Assembly: GCA_031260095.1 (NCBI GenBank)
Contig: JAIRKN010000035.1
Coordinates: forward strand, 1 to 13,986
DNA from: Tannerella sp.
GTDB lineage: Bacteria; Bacteroidota; Bacteroidia; Bacteroidales; Tannerellaceae
Direction: 5' to 3'
DNA: 13,986 nt
The notes under the pieces were generated by a model, which was not told the origin of the DNA, ran no database searches, and was given only the letters and a program-made list of their open reading frames with translations. A program made the position numbers and the translations under genes. Shown here in pieces: positions 1 through 8,332 of the stretch (position 1 is the first letter of the stretch; the number at the start of each line of letters is the position of its first letter).

Positions 1-121
1 TAAATTTATCCAGTTCGACAAGTGCAGTAACCGGTATATACACATCATTGTCTTCAAAATTCGACAAACAGTCAAAGTCATGCAACATCACATTTGTATC
101 AAGCACAAAGTTTTTCTTCAT
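1..121 (-). CDS. PIN/PhoH-like family protein, N-terminus only (partial at left edge)
   Basis: The 40 visible residues start [19 protein letters not shown] and continue through [17 protein letters not shown]. The LDTNV-LHD start and the later VELDKF match the N-terminal PIN domain found fused to a PhoH-type ATPase in many bacteria; the Asp of LDTN is the first acidic metal ligand of PIN nucleases. Family knowledge suggests an RNA-processing or RNA-unwinding role in the cytoplasm, but the ATPase half lies outside the window, so the fusion is inferred. A second in-frame ATG lies 6 nt upstream (125-127); I chose the inner one because [11 protein letters not shown] is the usual start as I recall it for relatives. 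It is preceded by an AT-rich 149-nt spacer after the DUF4294 gene. A stand-alone PIN protein is the main alternative. Confidence 0.72.
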   Translation of the reverse strand, partial: MKKNFVLDTNVMLHDFDCLSNFEDNDVYIPVTALVELDKF

Positions 122-270
122 TCCCATACTCGTATTTTTTTAATTTAATGTCGTAAAGAAACGATTTTTTTTTCAAATATCATAATAACAGAAAAAATAG
201 CTACATCTTTTTTACACAGCACACAGTGTAACGCTTGGGTTGCGGATTTAAGGCTAAATTGCGCCGGGTA

Positions 271-918
271 CTATATCATTCCGCGTTCTACGAGTTGGAC
301 TACACGTTCCGTCATGGCGTCTTTGCCTTTGGGGTCGTATTCGGTTTTCAGGCTGGCGCCCAACATGCCGGCGAAAAGATTCCAGAAGCCGGCGCGGAAT
401 TTCCCCAGGAATGCCCCTACCAGATGGTAACTGGACTGGTTGCATTCGCGGTCGATCAGTTTTATCAGCAGTTTGCCCTGCGACAGGGTGAGCTTTTTCA
501 GTTCCGGTTTATATTGTTTGAAGAGTTCTTTTTCCATTCTTTTCAGGTGAGCGTTCCGGGCTTTGTCGTCCGGTAATGTTTCGATATATTCGTACGTTTC
601 AATGAGTGTTTCGTAAACCGTTTTTGCATACGGCAAGGTTCTTTTTACATCGCGTACCAGGTTGTTGTATTCCTTCCGTTCTTTTTCGTTTTTAAACTTC
701 AGCGGGGGGAAAACCAGTACTTCATTCAGGTAGACGAAGGGGATCGTGTCATGGCCTTCGACGGTTCCGAACTGTTGTCCGCCGGGGAGTATTTTCTTCA
801 TCCCCGGGACGGCCGTTTTTAATGTATCCTGTGCATGAACACCTCTTATACAACATGCGCAGAAGATGCATATTGCCGTAATCATTGCGCGATAACGCCG
901 CCCGTAGAGGAGGTACAT
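271..918 (-). CDS. DUF4294 family secreted protein
   Basis: A 215-residue protein with an N-terminal hydrophobic stretch (about residues 12-29, ITAICIFCACC, cleavage likely after VHA) indicating export to the periplasm. Residues about 56-205 resemble the Bacteroidetes-restricted DUF4294 family: DTIPFVYLNEV, then a charged helical region (KERKEYNNLVRDVKRTLPYAK), then LIDRECNQSSYHLV and the FRAGFWNLFAGMLGASLKTEYDP block. No enzymatic motif is evident and the function is unknown. It starts 3 nt after the stop of the PPIase gene, so the two are almost certainly co-transcribed, which hints at a role in envelope protein maturation (inference only). An internal ATG at residue 12 (position 885) would give a more typical signal peptide, so the start is uncertain. 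Confidence 0.85.
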   Translation of the reverse strand: MYLLYGRRYRAMITAICIFCACCIRGVHAQDTLKTAVPGMKKILPGGQQFGTVEGHDTIPFVYLNEVLVFPPLKFKNEKERKEYNNLVRDVKRTLPYAKTVYETLIETYEYIETLPDDKARNAHLKRMEKELFKQYKPELKKLTLSQGKLLIKLIDRECNQSSYHLVGAFLGKFRAGFWNLFAGMLGASLKTEYDPKGKDAMTERVVQLVERGMI

Positions 919-921
919 TCT

Positions 922-1584
922 TTACTTCTTTAAAATTTTCATCGTCTTAATCTTAACCATCTTCAATGGTTTGTCGTTGTTATCCGTAGCTACCATTTCT
1001 ATCTTATGGACTACTTTCATGCCTTTCAAAACCTCTCCGAATATCGTATAGGCGCCGTCCAGATGGGGCGTGCCTCCCGCCACCTTATAGGCTTCCCGTT
1101 GTTCGGGCGTGAACGTGATGTTTTGTTCTTTTTCCTTCTTATTCAATTCATGTTCCGTATAATGCTTTCCGGTTACGATATAAAATTGATTGGCCGAGGA
1201 TAGCCGTTCGGGATTGATATTGTCCCCCTGACGCGCTGCGCATAATTGGCCTCTTTTATGGAAGTACTTCGGATAGACAATCTCTGCCGGGATCTTGTAG
1301 CCGGGATCTTTGTCTTCGGATTTGTTGGCGATAGAGTCGTTGGGGACATATTTCTCTCCCGCCTGGATCATAAATTGCTTTATGACGCGATGAAATACGA
1401 CGCTGTCATATTGTTGCTCCTCTATCAGTTTGATAAAGTTATCACGATGTTGAGGGGTTTCGTTATATAGTTTCACCGTGATCTTGCCCATATCGGTTAT
1501 GATCAAAACTTTGGTTTCTTTTTCCTGAGCCGCTACGGACAGGGTGCAGAATATAATGTAAAGTAACACCGGTATACGTTTCAT
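922..1584 (-). CDS. Cyclophilin-type peptidyl-prolyl cis-trans isomerase, exported
   Basis: A 220-residue protein with a signal peptide (residues 1-19, MKRIPVLLYIIFCTLSVAA) followed by a cyclophilin fold. The active-site strand VVFHRVIKQFMIQAG (residues 62-76) carries the catalytic Arg (R66) plus F71, M72 and Q74; ANQFYIV (131-137) matches the usual GSQFFI element; LDGAYTIFGEVLKGMKVV (175-192) matches the LDG-FG-V block. It should catalyse proline isomerisation on periplasmic proteins. Compared with the minimal bacterial cyclophilin it carries an insert of about 35 residues between the QF element and LDG (about 138-172, lysine/glutamate rich). The gene is first in a two-gene unit with the DUF4294 gene and has a Bacteroides-type promoter about 95 nt upstream. 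The cyclophilin call is secure; the natural substrate is unknown. Confidence 0.93.
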   Translation of the reverse strand: MKRIPVLLYIIFCTLSVAAQEKETKVLIITDMGKITVKLYNETPQHRDNFIKLIEEQQYDSVVFHRVIKQFMIQAGEKYVPNDSIANKSEDKDPGYKIPAEIVYPKYFHKRGQLCAARQGDNINPERLSSANQFYIVTGKHYTEHELNKKEKEQNITFTPEQREAYKVAGGTPHLDGAYTIFGEVLKGMKVVHKIEMVATDNNDKPLKMVKIKTMKILKK

Positions 1585-1679
1585 CTGAATTCGTTTTTTT
1601 ATAGTTTATAATAACGGGTATTGTACAAACAAAGCGGCCGGATGTGCATTTCCACCGCCATCTGCCGTTTCCAACCATG

Positions 1680-1710
1680 CAAAGATAGTGCAAAACTTGT
1701 GTTTTCCAAG
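1680..1710 (-). promoter_or_regulatory. Bacteroides-type promoter for the PPIase/DUF4294 unit
   Basis: On the minus strand, TATCTTTG (1687 to 1680) is an exact match to the TAnnTTTG -7 consensus. CTTG (1710 to 1707), one mismatch from the TTTG -33 box, sits 19 nt upstream. The predicted transcript would have a leader of roughly 90 nt before the PPIase ATG. Prediction from motif and spacing only. Confidence 0.55.
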
Positions 1711-1897
1711 CTCATGAAATGAAAAATTTATTACAGCGGGAAAAGTCTCGCGCGATAATTAATGATTTGCCATTGATAGAAAAGATTATTATTCTTGACA
1801 CACTTGACGCGTATGATAGAAAATGTGCCGGCAGAAAGAATTTGCTCTTTTACCTCCTGTTCCTCGCATTATAACGATCATTCAACTGAAAACTTTT

Positions 1898-1916
1898 ACG
1901 GCGCGTGTTGCACCGT
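1898..1916 (-). terminator. Possible terminator hairpin after the sulfatase gene
   Basis: In the minus-strand transcript, ACGGTGC pairs with GCGCCGT (7 bp, one G-U pair) around a 5-nt loop, 32 nt after the sulfatase stop. It is followed by AAAAGTTTT rather than a clean U tract, so it is only weakly terminator-like. Confidence 0.33.
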
Positions 1917-1947
1917 CGGCGTTGACTGCCGTTTTTCACTGTGACCG

Positions 1948-3468
1948 TTATTCGGTATACCGTTTCAGCGCCGCCTTCATGGATTCCACTCTCTCAGGCT
2001 CCTGCAAAGCCAGATTCTGTTGCTGTTCCAGGTCCGTCCGCAGGTTGTAAAGTTGATATTCGGAAGAGTGGCCTGTATCCGTATTGGTGTACCTGGTTAC
2101 TGCCGGTCCTTCGGAAGGCGGAATCAAGACCCAGCCGCTACGGCGGAATGTAAGGTCGTTTATACCCTCGAGTACCAGTTCTGCGCGTCCCGTCTTCGAT
2201 TGTCCAAGCAACGCCTCCAGCACGTTTTGACTGTCAACTTCCTGTTTCAAGGGAACATTTGTCAATGCCGAAAAGGATGACAACAAATCCATTTGGCAGA
2301 CTACCGCGTCGGAAACGCCCGCCTTGATTTCTTTTGGCCACCGCACAATGAACGGTACGCGTGTCCCTCCATCGAACAGGCTGTATTTCCCACCGCGCAA
2401 CCGACCGGCAGGACGATGATCGCCAAGCAGTTTAACGGCCTGATCCTGGTAGCCGTCATCGACTACCGGGCCGTTGTCGCTGGAAAAAATCACGAGGGTG
2501 TTCTCCGTGAGTCCCCATTCATCGAGATAATTCAGTAACTCGCCGACCGCCCAGTCTGCTTCCAAAATAGCATCGCCCCGGGGCCCCATGCCCGATTTGC
2601 CGGCAAACCGTTCGTTCGGCACACGTGGCACATGAGGTTCATGCAGGCCGTAATAAAGGAAAAAAGGTTCATCCTTATGTTCGGAAATAAATTGTTTGGC
2701 TTTCGACACAAAAATCTCCGCCATTGTTTCGTCTGTCCAGCGTGCCGCTTTTCCTCCCTTCATGAATCCGATCCGCGAAATGCCGTTGACAATCGACATG
2801 TCGTGACCGTGGCTGGGATGCACTTTCAGGAGTTCGGGGTTAAGCTTTCCGGTCGGTTCGTTTTCAAAGTTTTCCCTGTAACTTACATATATGGGATCAT
2901 TCGGGTCAAGATTATCCACCTTTCCGTTTTCCACATACACACACGGCACGCGGTCGTTGGTAGCTGCCTGGATATAAGAATAAGCATAGCCGACGTCTGC
3001 CGGATTGGGGCTGATCGTCGTGTTCCAGTCGATATTGCCGTTGCCTAATCCCAGATGCCATTTCCCGATGGCGCCGGTTGCATATCCTGCCTCCTGCATC
3101 AGTTTCGGCAAGGTCTGCCGGTTGGTATCTATAATCAGCGGTGCGTCGCCGGGCAAAATACGCGCATTTTTGTTTTTCCACGGATACAGCCCGGTAACAA
3201 GACCGTAACGACTGGGGGTTGAAGTGGCAGACGTACTGTATCCTTGCGTAAAACGAAGACCGTTATTTGCCAGCCGGTCAATGTTTGGCGTCCGAAGGGT
3301 TGTGCTGCCGTAGCAACTGACGTCGCCGTAGCCAAGGTCGTCTGCGATAATCACCAGCACGTTGGGCCGTATCTTCGTATCCTGCTTTCCTGCGCAGGAT
3401 AGCATACTCACGCCTCCCAGAACGGCAGGAAAAAGGCGGACGGCGGATGTAAAACGGATATTTTTCAT
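1948..3468 (-). CDS. Serine-type arylsulfatase-family lipoprotein
   Basis: A 506-residue sulfatase (alkaline-phosphatase superfamily). Visible active-site elements: metal ligands D43-D44 in IADDLGYGD; the maturation motif S83-T-P-S-R87, where the Ser would become formylglycine; GKWHLG with K136 and H138; LHEPHVP near 276; SSDNGP with D331-N332; and GGKYSLFDGGTRVPF with K361. The Ser (not Cys) motif implies maturation by an anaerobic radical-SAM sulfatase-maturing enzyme, which is not in this window. A lipobox (SMLSC, C25) indicates a lipoprotein; the residues after Cys (AGKQDT) lack the acidic surface-export signal, so a periplasmic location is likely. It ends the susC-susD operon, 27 nt after susD, so it probably removes sulfate from the imported ligand. 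Substrate (host mucin or glycosaminoglycan, or an algal glycan) cannot be told. Length is normal and the gene is intact. Confidence 0.93.
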   Translation of the reverse strand: MKNIRFTSAVRLFPAVLGGVSMLSCAGKQDTKIRPNVLVIIADDLGYGDVSCYGSTTLRTPNIDRLANNGLRFTQGYSTSATSTPSRYGLVTGLYPWKNKNARILPGDAPLIIDTNRQTLPKLMQEAGYATGAIGKWHLGLGNGNIDWNTTISPNPADVGYAYSYIQAATNDRVPCVYVENGKVDNLDPNDPIYVSYRENFENEPTGKLNPELLKVHPSHGHDMSIVNGISRIGFMKGGKAARWTDETMAEIFVSKAKQFISEHKDEPFFLYYGLHEPHVPRVPNERFAGKSGMGPRGDAILEADWAVGELLNYLDEWGLTENTLVIFSSDNGPVVDDGYQDQAVKLLGDHRPAGRLRGGKYSLFDGGTRVPFIVRWPKEIKAGVSDAVVCQMDLLSSFSALTNVPLKQEVDSQNVLEALLGQSKTGRAELVLEGINDLTFRRSGWVLIPPSEGPAVTRYTNTDTGHSSEYQLYNLRTDLEQQQNLALQEPERVESMKAALKRYTE

Positions 3469-3495
3469 TGTTGTAACGTATTCTATTTTTACCTA

Positions 3496-5151
3496 TTATC
3501 TGAGATTGGGATTTATATTGGTTTCGCTTTCGGGTATTGGCCATACCTCGTCCTGTCCGGTGCGGAAATTCTTTTTCGTCACCCACCATCGTGCATGGGG
3601 ATCGGCCGGGTAGCCGGCCGGAAGATTCAATGTTCCCTGTGAATCGGGAAACGGAGCGCCCCAGAAATCTCCGGTCAATACTTCGCCCGCAATGTTCCAG
3701 CGCAGAATATCCCACAGGCGGATACCCTCCATTGCCAGTTCAATGCGTCTTTCTTTCCGCAAAACAGGACGCAGTTTATCGCTATCGGTTTCGGTTACCG
3801 GAGGCATCTTTACCGATTGCCGTCCTCTGACTTTGTTAATGGTCTCATCCAGTAGAGAAAGGGTGACCGGATCGCCCGCTTCCAATACGGCTTCAAGAAA
3901 ACCCAACAGCACTTCTGCATACCGGATCACAGGCATATTGCCGCCATAACCGGTAGCCAGACTGCCGGTGAAGGTTTCGTCAAAATATTTACGCAGGCCG
4001 TAGCCTGTACGTGTTGCCTGTTTTGAAACCGTCAACTGGTCGATGGAAGCCGTATGATCCGGGTGGCAGTCATACGTTTTTCCGGCGAAGGTGCATCCGT
4101 CCCACAGTAGCGTATAGGCAAAACGCGGGTCCCGGTTTTCTGCCCGGTTGGTGTAGTTGAACCGCGGATCGTCATACGAGAATGGCGTCCCGTCGATAAA
4201 ATCGTAATTGACGGCCAGCGCTTCATACGGATTAATGAAATGATATCCGCCCGCAATGGCAGGATAGGCATGTTGCGGCAGGTAATTGGGCGCCTTTAAC
4301 TCAATAAACTGCGTACTGAAAATATTTTCGGCGCTGTTTTCGTTGGCAGGCGTGAAAAGGCCCACGTAATCGGGATCAATGATATTGTCTCCGAAATCAA
4401 TGATTTGCCTGTACGTGGCGGCAGCCTCGCGGAATTTATTTTGCGCCAGTTGCAAGCGTCCGAGAAAGGCCAGCGCAGCTTGCCTGGAGGCGCGTCCGAT
4501 TTCGGCAGCGGGTATGTCTTTGAAGCGGGGCAAGCCTGTCGCCGCCTCGCTCAACTCTTGCGTGACAAAATTTTCTATCTCCGCTTTGGGCGTTTTCGAT
4601 ACGGTGTTTGCCTCTTCCGCTGTCAATACATCGGTAACCAAAGGTACGCTCCCAAAATGCTGCGAAAGATAAAAATACTGACAGGCGCGAATGAAACGGG
4701 CTTCCGAACGGAAACGCAACTTTTGTGTTTCGTCCATTGGCACTGCGTCGATATGCGCCAGAAAATCATTGGCAATTGTTATTTTTTTGTATGAACCTTT
4801 CCATAGAGAAAGTAAAACCGCATTGTTCGGCAACAAGGTACCGTTTGTCAACCGGTTGAGATTGGAATTGTCGCCACGCCGGTCATACCCGTTATCAGTA
4901 GCCAGTTCCAGAAAAGCAAAACCGGCATACGACCACCAGTCCGTAGGTTCGACCTGAAACGCATAACTCAGGTTTCCCCTGTATACAGCCGTTAATCCGA
5001 TGAATGCATTTGTTTCATTTGTCCAAAACGTAGCGCTGTCGTACTGATTGGTCGGAGATTTTTCCAAGTCGTCGGAGCAGGAAATCTGTATGAACAAACC
5101 GGCAAGCAATACTGTTGCCAATCTTTTATGTGATAACTTATTTCTTTTCAT
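3496..5151 (-). CDS. SusD/RagB-family outer-membrane ligand-binding lipoprotein
   Basis: A 551-residue SusD-like protein. The N-terminus is a lipoprotein signal (FIQISC, C25) followed directly by SDDLE, close to the SDDFE-type lipoprotein export signal reported in Bacteroidetes, so it should face outside the cell. The N-terminal SusD-like region includes the hallmark RFRSEARFIRACQYFYLSQHFG and GSVPLV; the C-terminal RagB/SusD domain includes the RIELAMEGIRLWDILRWN block. These proteins cap the SusC channel and capture ligand by tetratricopeptide-like helices plus a variable binding face. Its start lies 6 nt after susC, the standard SusCD arrangement. SusD proteins are too variable to name the ligand; the adjacent sulfatase suggests a sulfated one. 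Confidence 0.96.
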   Translation of the reverse strand: MKRNKLSHKRLATVLLAGLFIQISCSDDLEKSPTNQYDSATFWTNETNAFIGLTAVYRGNLSYAFQVEPTDWWSYAGFAFLELATDNGYDRRGDNSNLNRLTNGTLLPNNAVLLSLWKGSYKKITIANDFLAHIDAVPMDETQKLRFRSEARFIRACQYFYLSQHFGSVPLVTDVLTAEEANTVSKTPKAEIENFVTQELSEAATGLPRFKDIPAAEIGRASRQAALAFLGRLQLAQNKFREAAATYRQIIDFGDNIIDPDYVGLFTPANENSAENIFSTQFIELKAPNYLPQHAYPAIAGGYHFINPYEALAVNYDFIDGTPFSYDDPRFNYTNRAENRDPRFAYTLLWDGCTFAGKTYDCHPDHTASIDQLTVSKQATRTGYGLRKYFDETFTGSLATGYGGNMPVIRYAEVLLGFLEAVLEAGDPVTLSLLDETINKVRGRQSVKMPPVTETDSDKLRPVLRKERRIELAMEGIRLWDILRWNIAGEVLTGDFWGAPFPDSQGTLNLPAGYPADPHARWWVTKKNFRTGQDEVWPIPESETNINPNLR

Positions 5152-5157
5152 ATAGTT

Positions 5158-8100
5158 TTAAAAATTAATGTTAAGCCCGAATACATAAGTAGCCAGTATC
5201 GGATAGTACGATCCTCCGGTATTGATTTCCGGATCCCAGCCTTTCCTGTATTTATTTATCGTATATAAGTTGTCGGCGCTGAAATAAACGCGAACCTTGT
5301 CTATGAATCGCACAGAATTAATGAATCGTTGGGGTAATGTATAACCGATTTGCAAGTTTTTCACACGCAGGTAAGAAGCGTCAAGCGTCCAGAAATCGGA
5401 TTGTACATAATTAGGAGCTAACGAATTGGTTAATATCTCCAGCCGGGGATAGTCCACATAACGTTTCGGATTGTCCGGATCAAAACGTCCATCCATCTGC
5501 CATTTCTGGATTGTACCCAGATTGAAAAACGCATAGCCTGCATAACCATCCAGATAACCTTTTACTCCACCGACGCCTTGCAGGAAGATTTTAGCGTCAA
5601 AACCCTTATATTCCAGGTCGATGTTGAAGGCATAAGTGTATTTGGGAATCCGGCTACCGATATACGTCCGGTCGTACGTTGGGTCAACCACGCCGTCTGG
5701 TTTCCCGTCCGGTCCGCTTATATCTTTGTAGCGGACATCTCCGGCCCGGGGATTCGTGTTCACACTGGTCTGGTCCGGCCATGATGCAATATCCGCTTCG
5801 TCTATGAAAACGCCGTCGGACAGGTAGCCGTAATAGATTTCCATCGGATAACCGATGAACAGACTGGAGCCGTTGCCGACCAGTCCGTTCGGCTGGTTTA
5901 CATTGCCGACGCCCAGATCCGTCACTTCGTTTCGGATGATGCTCAGATTTGCCGACAATTTGTACCTGAAGTTCTCAATTCTTTTCTGATGCGAAACATC
6001 AAATTCAAAGCCTCTGTTATTAACCTTTCCCGTGTTTATTTCCGAAAGTTCCAAACCCAACACCGCCGATACGCTGGCAGAAGGCTTGTAGAGTATATCG
6101 TACGTATGGCGGTAAAAATAAGTTACATTCAAATCTGCCAACCCGTCAAACAACCCCAGTTCAATGCCTGCATCCGTCGTCCTTGTAGATTCCCAATGCA
6201 GCAGAGGGTCTTTCAGCAGTGTTAATCCTGCGCCTGTGACGGCCGCACCGCCAAATGAATAGCTCAATCCCGAAGTCAGTGTAGACTGGTAGGGATAGTT
6301 GGATATGTTCTGATTGCCAAGTATGCCCCACGAGCCTTTCAATTTCAAGTTGGATACAATATTTCGGAGAGGCTTAAAAAAATGTTCTTCCGACAACCTC
6401 CATCCCGCAGCAAGCGATGGAAACGTTCCAAACTTCTTGTCTTTGGGAAACCGGGAAGAACCGTCGAAACGCACAGTTGTTTCGAACAAATACTTTTGAT
6501 TGAAATTATATTTAAACCTTCCGAAATATGACTGGATTGCCCAACCTGCAAGATTGCCTCCGGCCTGCTGATTTTCTTCGCTACCCATATCCATTACGGT
6601 ATAATCATTGCTTGGGAACTGCTGGCGGTAACCGCTGAAACTGTCAATATCTTCGGCTTCAAAAGCATATCCCAGCAACAGGTCGACGTCATGCCCACTG
6701 AAATTCCTTACATATTCCGCCGAGGCTTGCGCCGTCTTGTAAGTGCGTTTATTGCGTTCCTGATTCAGGTTGGACGTTGTCAAATCCAGATTATCATTCA
6801 GCCGTTGCGACGCCCGGTAGGAAATCTGCTCTTCCAGACCGTAATTGTATCCTGCTATTCCCGAAAGCGTCAATCCTTCGGCAGCCTTCCAGTCCAGCCG
6901 CACATTGGAGTTGAATCGCGTAACGGGCGTGCGCAGGTACGATGCACTGGCCAGCCATGCTGTGGGCGTTCCTGCATTGGCAGGACCGTTGCTAAAGTCG
7001 CCGTTGGTGTATCGACCTGTATAGATAGCCGGATAGCGTACCGCATAAGTAACGATGCCTTCCACACCGCCGGCGTCTATTGCACCTACCGTCTGCGGCT
7101 CGTTGCGTTCCTCCACCGAACCGGATAAATGCGTCGTCAGCGTCAGGTTGTCGAATAAATCGCTGGTCAGATTTAACCGCCCATTGTAACGGCGATAACG
7201 GTTTCGCTCAACAAGCCCCTGCTGATCCAGATAACCAAACGAAGCGAAATAACGGTTCGCATTCGTGCCACCCGTCAGACTTAAATCATGCCCGGTATGG
7301 ATCCCCGAACGGCTGAACGTTTCTTTTAAAAAGTTCGTATTTGGATAATTATCCGGATCCGTACCGTTTCTGTACTTTTCAATGTCTTCGGCAGAATAGG
7401 CTTGCCGGCCAATGGCTTCATTATACATCTCCGCATATTCCCATGAAGTAGCCAGTTCGGGAAATTCGGTCGGGTTTTGCCATCCGGCATAGGCATTGTA
7501 ATTTATTTTTATCCGTCCTGTTTTGCCTTTTTTCGTTGTTACCAGCACTACGCCGTTCGCCGCCCGTGCGCCGTAAATAGCCGCGCTGGAGGCATCCTTC
7601 AATACCGAGATGGTTTCCACATCGTCCGGCTGAACACTGTTGAGCGTGCCGGGAATACCGTCAATCAAAACAAGTGCGTCCGGCGATGCGCCAAAAGAAC
7701 CAACACCGCGCACCCTGATTTCTCCGCCATCGGCTCCGGGCTTCCCGGAACGCTGAATCACCGTCACACCCGTCAGTTCGCCGGTCAGTGCATTTGTCAG
7801 TTGGCCGACAGGTTTGCCTCTCAACCGTTCCGATGATATTTGCGTTACCGAACCGATCAGGTCTTGCCGCTTTTGCGTGCCGTAGCCTATCACCACAATC
7901 TCGTTCAACAGGTTGTAATCTTCCGCAAGATGAATGATTACCGGCTCGCCAATCTCGTAAACCTCTATTTCCTGCGGCTTGTATCCAATGTAATTAACAA
8001 CAAGCGTCACCGGAAGCGAAGCAACCGCTAAGCTGAAATTACCGTCGGCATCCGTCGCCGTACCGGTTTTCGCATCGTTTTTGACGGTCACCGAAGCGCC

Positions 8101-8232
8101 GGTAACCGCTTCATGGCTATGTCCGTCCGTTACTGTTCCCCGGATACCTGCCGTTTGCGCCTGCGCCTGCAAAGATACCGGCAGCAAGCCCGTCATCCCC
8201 CAAATGGCAATAAAATACAATAACTTTGTCAT
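5158..8232 (-). CDS. SusC/RagA-family TonB-dependent outer-membrane transporter
   Basis: A 1024-residue SusC-like receptor. Order: signal peptide (1-24, ending LQAQA), a carboxypeptidase-regulatory-like beta-sandwich (about 28-103, IRGTVTD-GASVTVKN-GTATDADGNFSL), a TonB-box-like EIVVIGYGTQKR (111-122), the plug (about 117-235) with the SusC signature LKDASSAAIYGARAANGVVLVTTKKG split across 211-236, then a beta-barrel to the C-terminus ending in LNINF. It imports ligand delivered by SusD, energised by TonB-ExbBD. It lacks the extra STN domain seen in receptors that signal to an anti-sigma factor, so regulation of that kind by this protein is unlikely. It leads the operon susC-susD-sulfatase and has its own promoter and a repeat array upstream. 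Confidence 0.97.
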   Translation of the reverse strand: MTKLLYFIAIWGMTGLLPVSLQAQAQTAGIRGTVTDGHSHEAVTGASVTVKNDAKTGTATDADGNFSLAVASLPVTLVVNYIGYKPQEIEVYEIGEPVIIHLAEDYNLLNEIVVIGYGTQKRQDLIGSVTQISSERLRGKPVGQLTNALTGELTGVTVIQRSGKPGADGGEIRVRGVGSFGASPDALVLIDGIPGTLNSVQPDDVETISVLKDASSAAIYGARAANGVVLVTTKKGKTGRIKINYNAYAGWQNPTEFPELATSWEYAEMYNEAIGRQAYSAEDIEKYRNGTDPDNYPNTNFLKETFSRSGIHTGHDLSLTGGTNANRYFASFGYLDQQGLVERNRYRRYNGRLNLTSDLFDNLTLTTHLSGSVEERNEPQTVGAIDAGGVEGIVTYAVRYPAIYTGRYTNGDFSNGPANAGTPTAWLASASYLRTPVTRFNSNVRLDWKAAEGLTLSGIAGYNYGLEEQISYRASQRLNDNLDLTTSNLNQERNKRTYKTAQASAEYVRNFSGHDVDLLLGYAFEAEDIDSFSGYRQQFPSNDYTVMDMGSEENQQAGGNLAGWAIQSYFGRFKYNFNQKYLFETTVRFDGSSRFPKDKKFGTFPSLAAGWRLSEEHFFKPLRNIVSNLKLKGSWGILGNQNISNYPYQSTLTSGLSYSFGGAAVTGAGLTLLKDPLLHWESTRTTDAGIELGLFDGLADLNVTYFYRHTYDILYKPSASVSAVLGLELSEINTGKVNNRGFEFDVSHQKRIENFRYKLSANLSIIRNEVTDLGVGNVNQPNGLVGNGSSLFIGYPMEIYYGYLSDGVFIDEADIASWPDQTSVNTNPRAGDVRYKDISGPDGKPDGVVDPTYDRTYIGSRIPKYTYAFNIDLEYKGFDAKIFLQGVGGVKGYLDGYAGYAFFNLGTIQKWQMDGRFDPDNPKRYVDYPRLEILTNSLAPNYVQSDFWTLDASYLRVKNLQIGYTLPQRFINSVRFIDKVRVYFSADNLYTINKYRKGWDPEINTGGSYYPILATYVFGLNINF

Positions 8233-8281
8233 GTTAATAATTACTTTAGTAAAACGTCTTTTTTGATTAAAATTTACGGTG

Positions 8282-8313
8282 CAAAGATAAAAGGGGATAA
8301 TTCTATCTACAAT
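8282..8313 (-). promoter_or_regulatory. Bacteroides-type promoter for the susC operon
   Basis: On the minus strand, TATCTTTG (8289 to 8282) matches TAnnTTTG exactly. ATTG (8313 to 8310), one mismatch from TTTG, lies 20 nt upstream. The start site would fall about 40-45 nt before the susC ATG. The repeat array begins about 20 nt further upstream of the -33 box, a position suited to an activator or other upstream element. Confidence 0.6.
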
Positions 8314-8332
8314 CCCTTATTTATGGTATTTT

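Larger units (their letters stand above)
1585..1947. other. 363-nt intergenic region between the sulfatase and PPIase genes
   Basis: No convincing gene on either strand. It contains the 3' side of the sulfatase operon, with a hairpin at 1898-1916, and the promoter candidate for the PPIase unit at 1680-1710. The middle part (about 1720-1860) is moderately AT-rich and shows no repeat, RNA gene or ORF that I could support. Confidence 0.6.

Noticed and set aside
212..231. Inverted repeat TTACAC / GTGTAA with an 8-nt loop after the DUF4294 gene
   Set aside because: Only 6 bp, AT-containing, and followed on the minus strand by A residues rather than a U tract; not a supportable terminator.
1790..1826. 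TTGACA-like sequence resembling a sigma-70 -35 box
   Set aside because: Bacteroidetes housekeeping promoters do not use this hexamer and no supported plus-strand gene follows.
1823..2153. Small plus-strand reading frames over the end of the sulfatase gene
   Set aside because: Mostly antisense to a well-supported sulfatase CDS, with no recognisable domain or promoter.
2632..3048. 138-residue plus-strand reading frame inside the sulfatase gene
   Set aside because: Shadow of the conserved minus-strand frame; composition is that of a reverse complement and no family features are seen.
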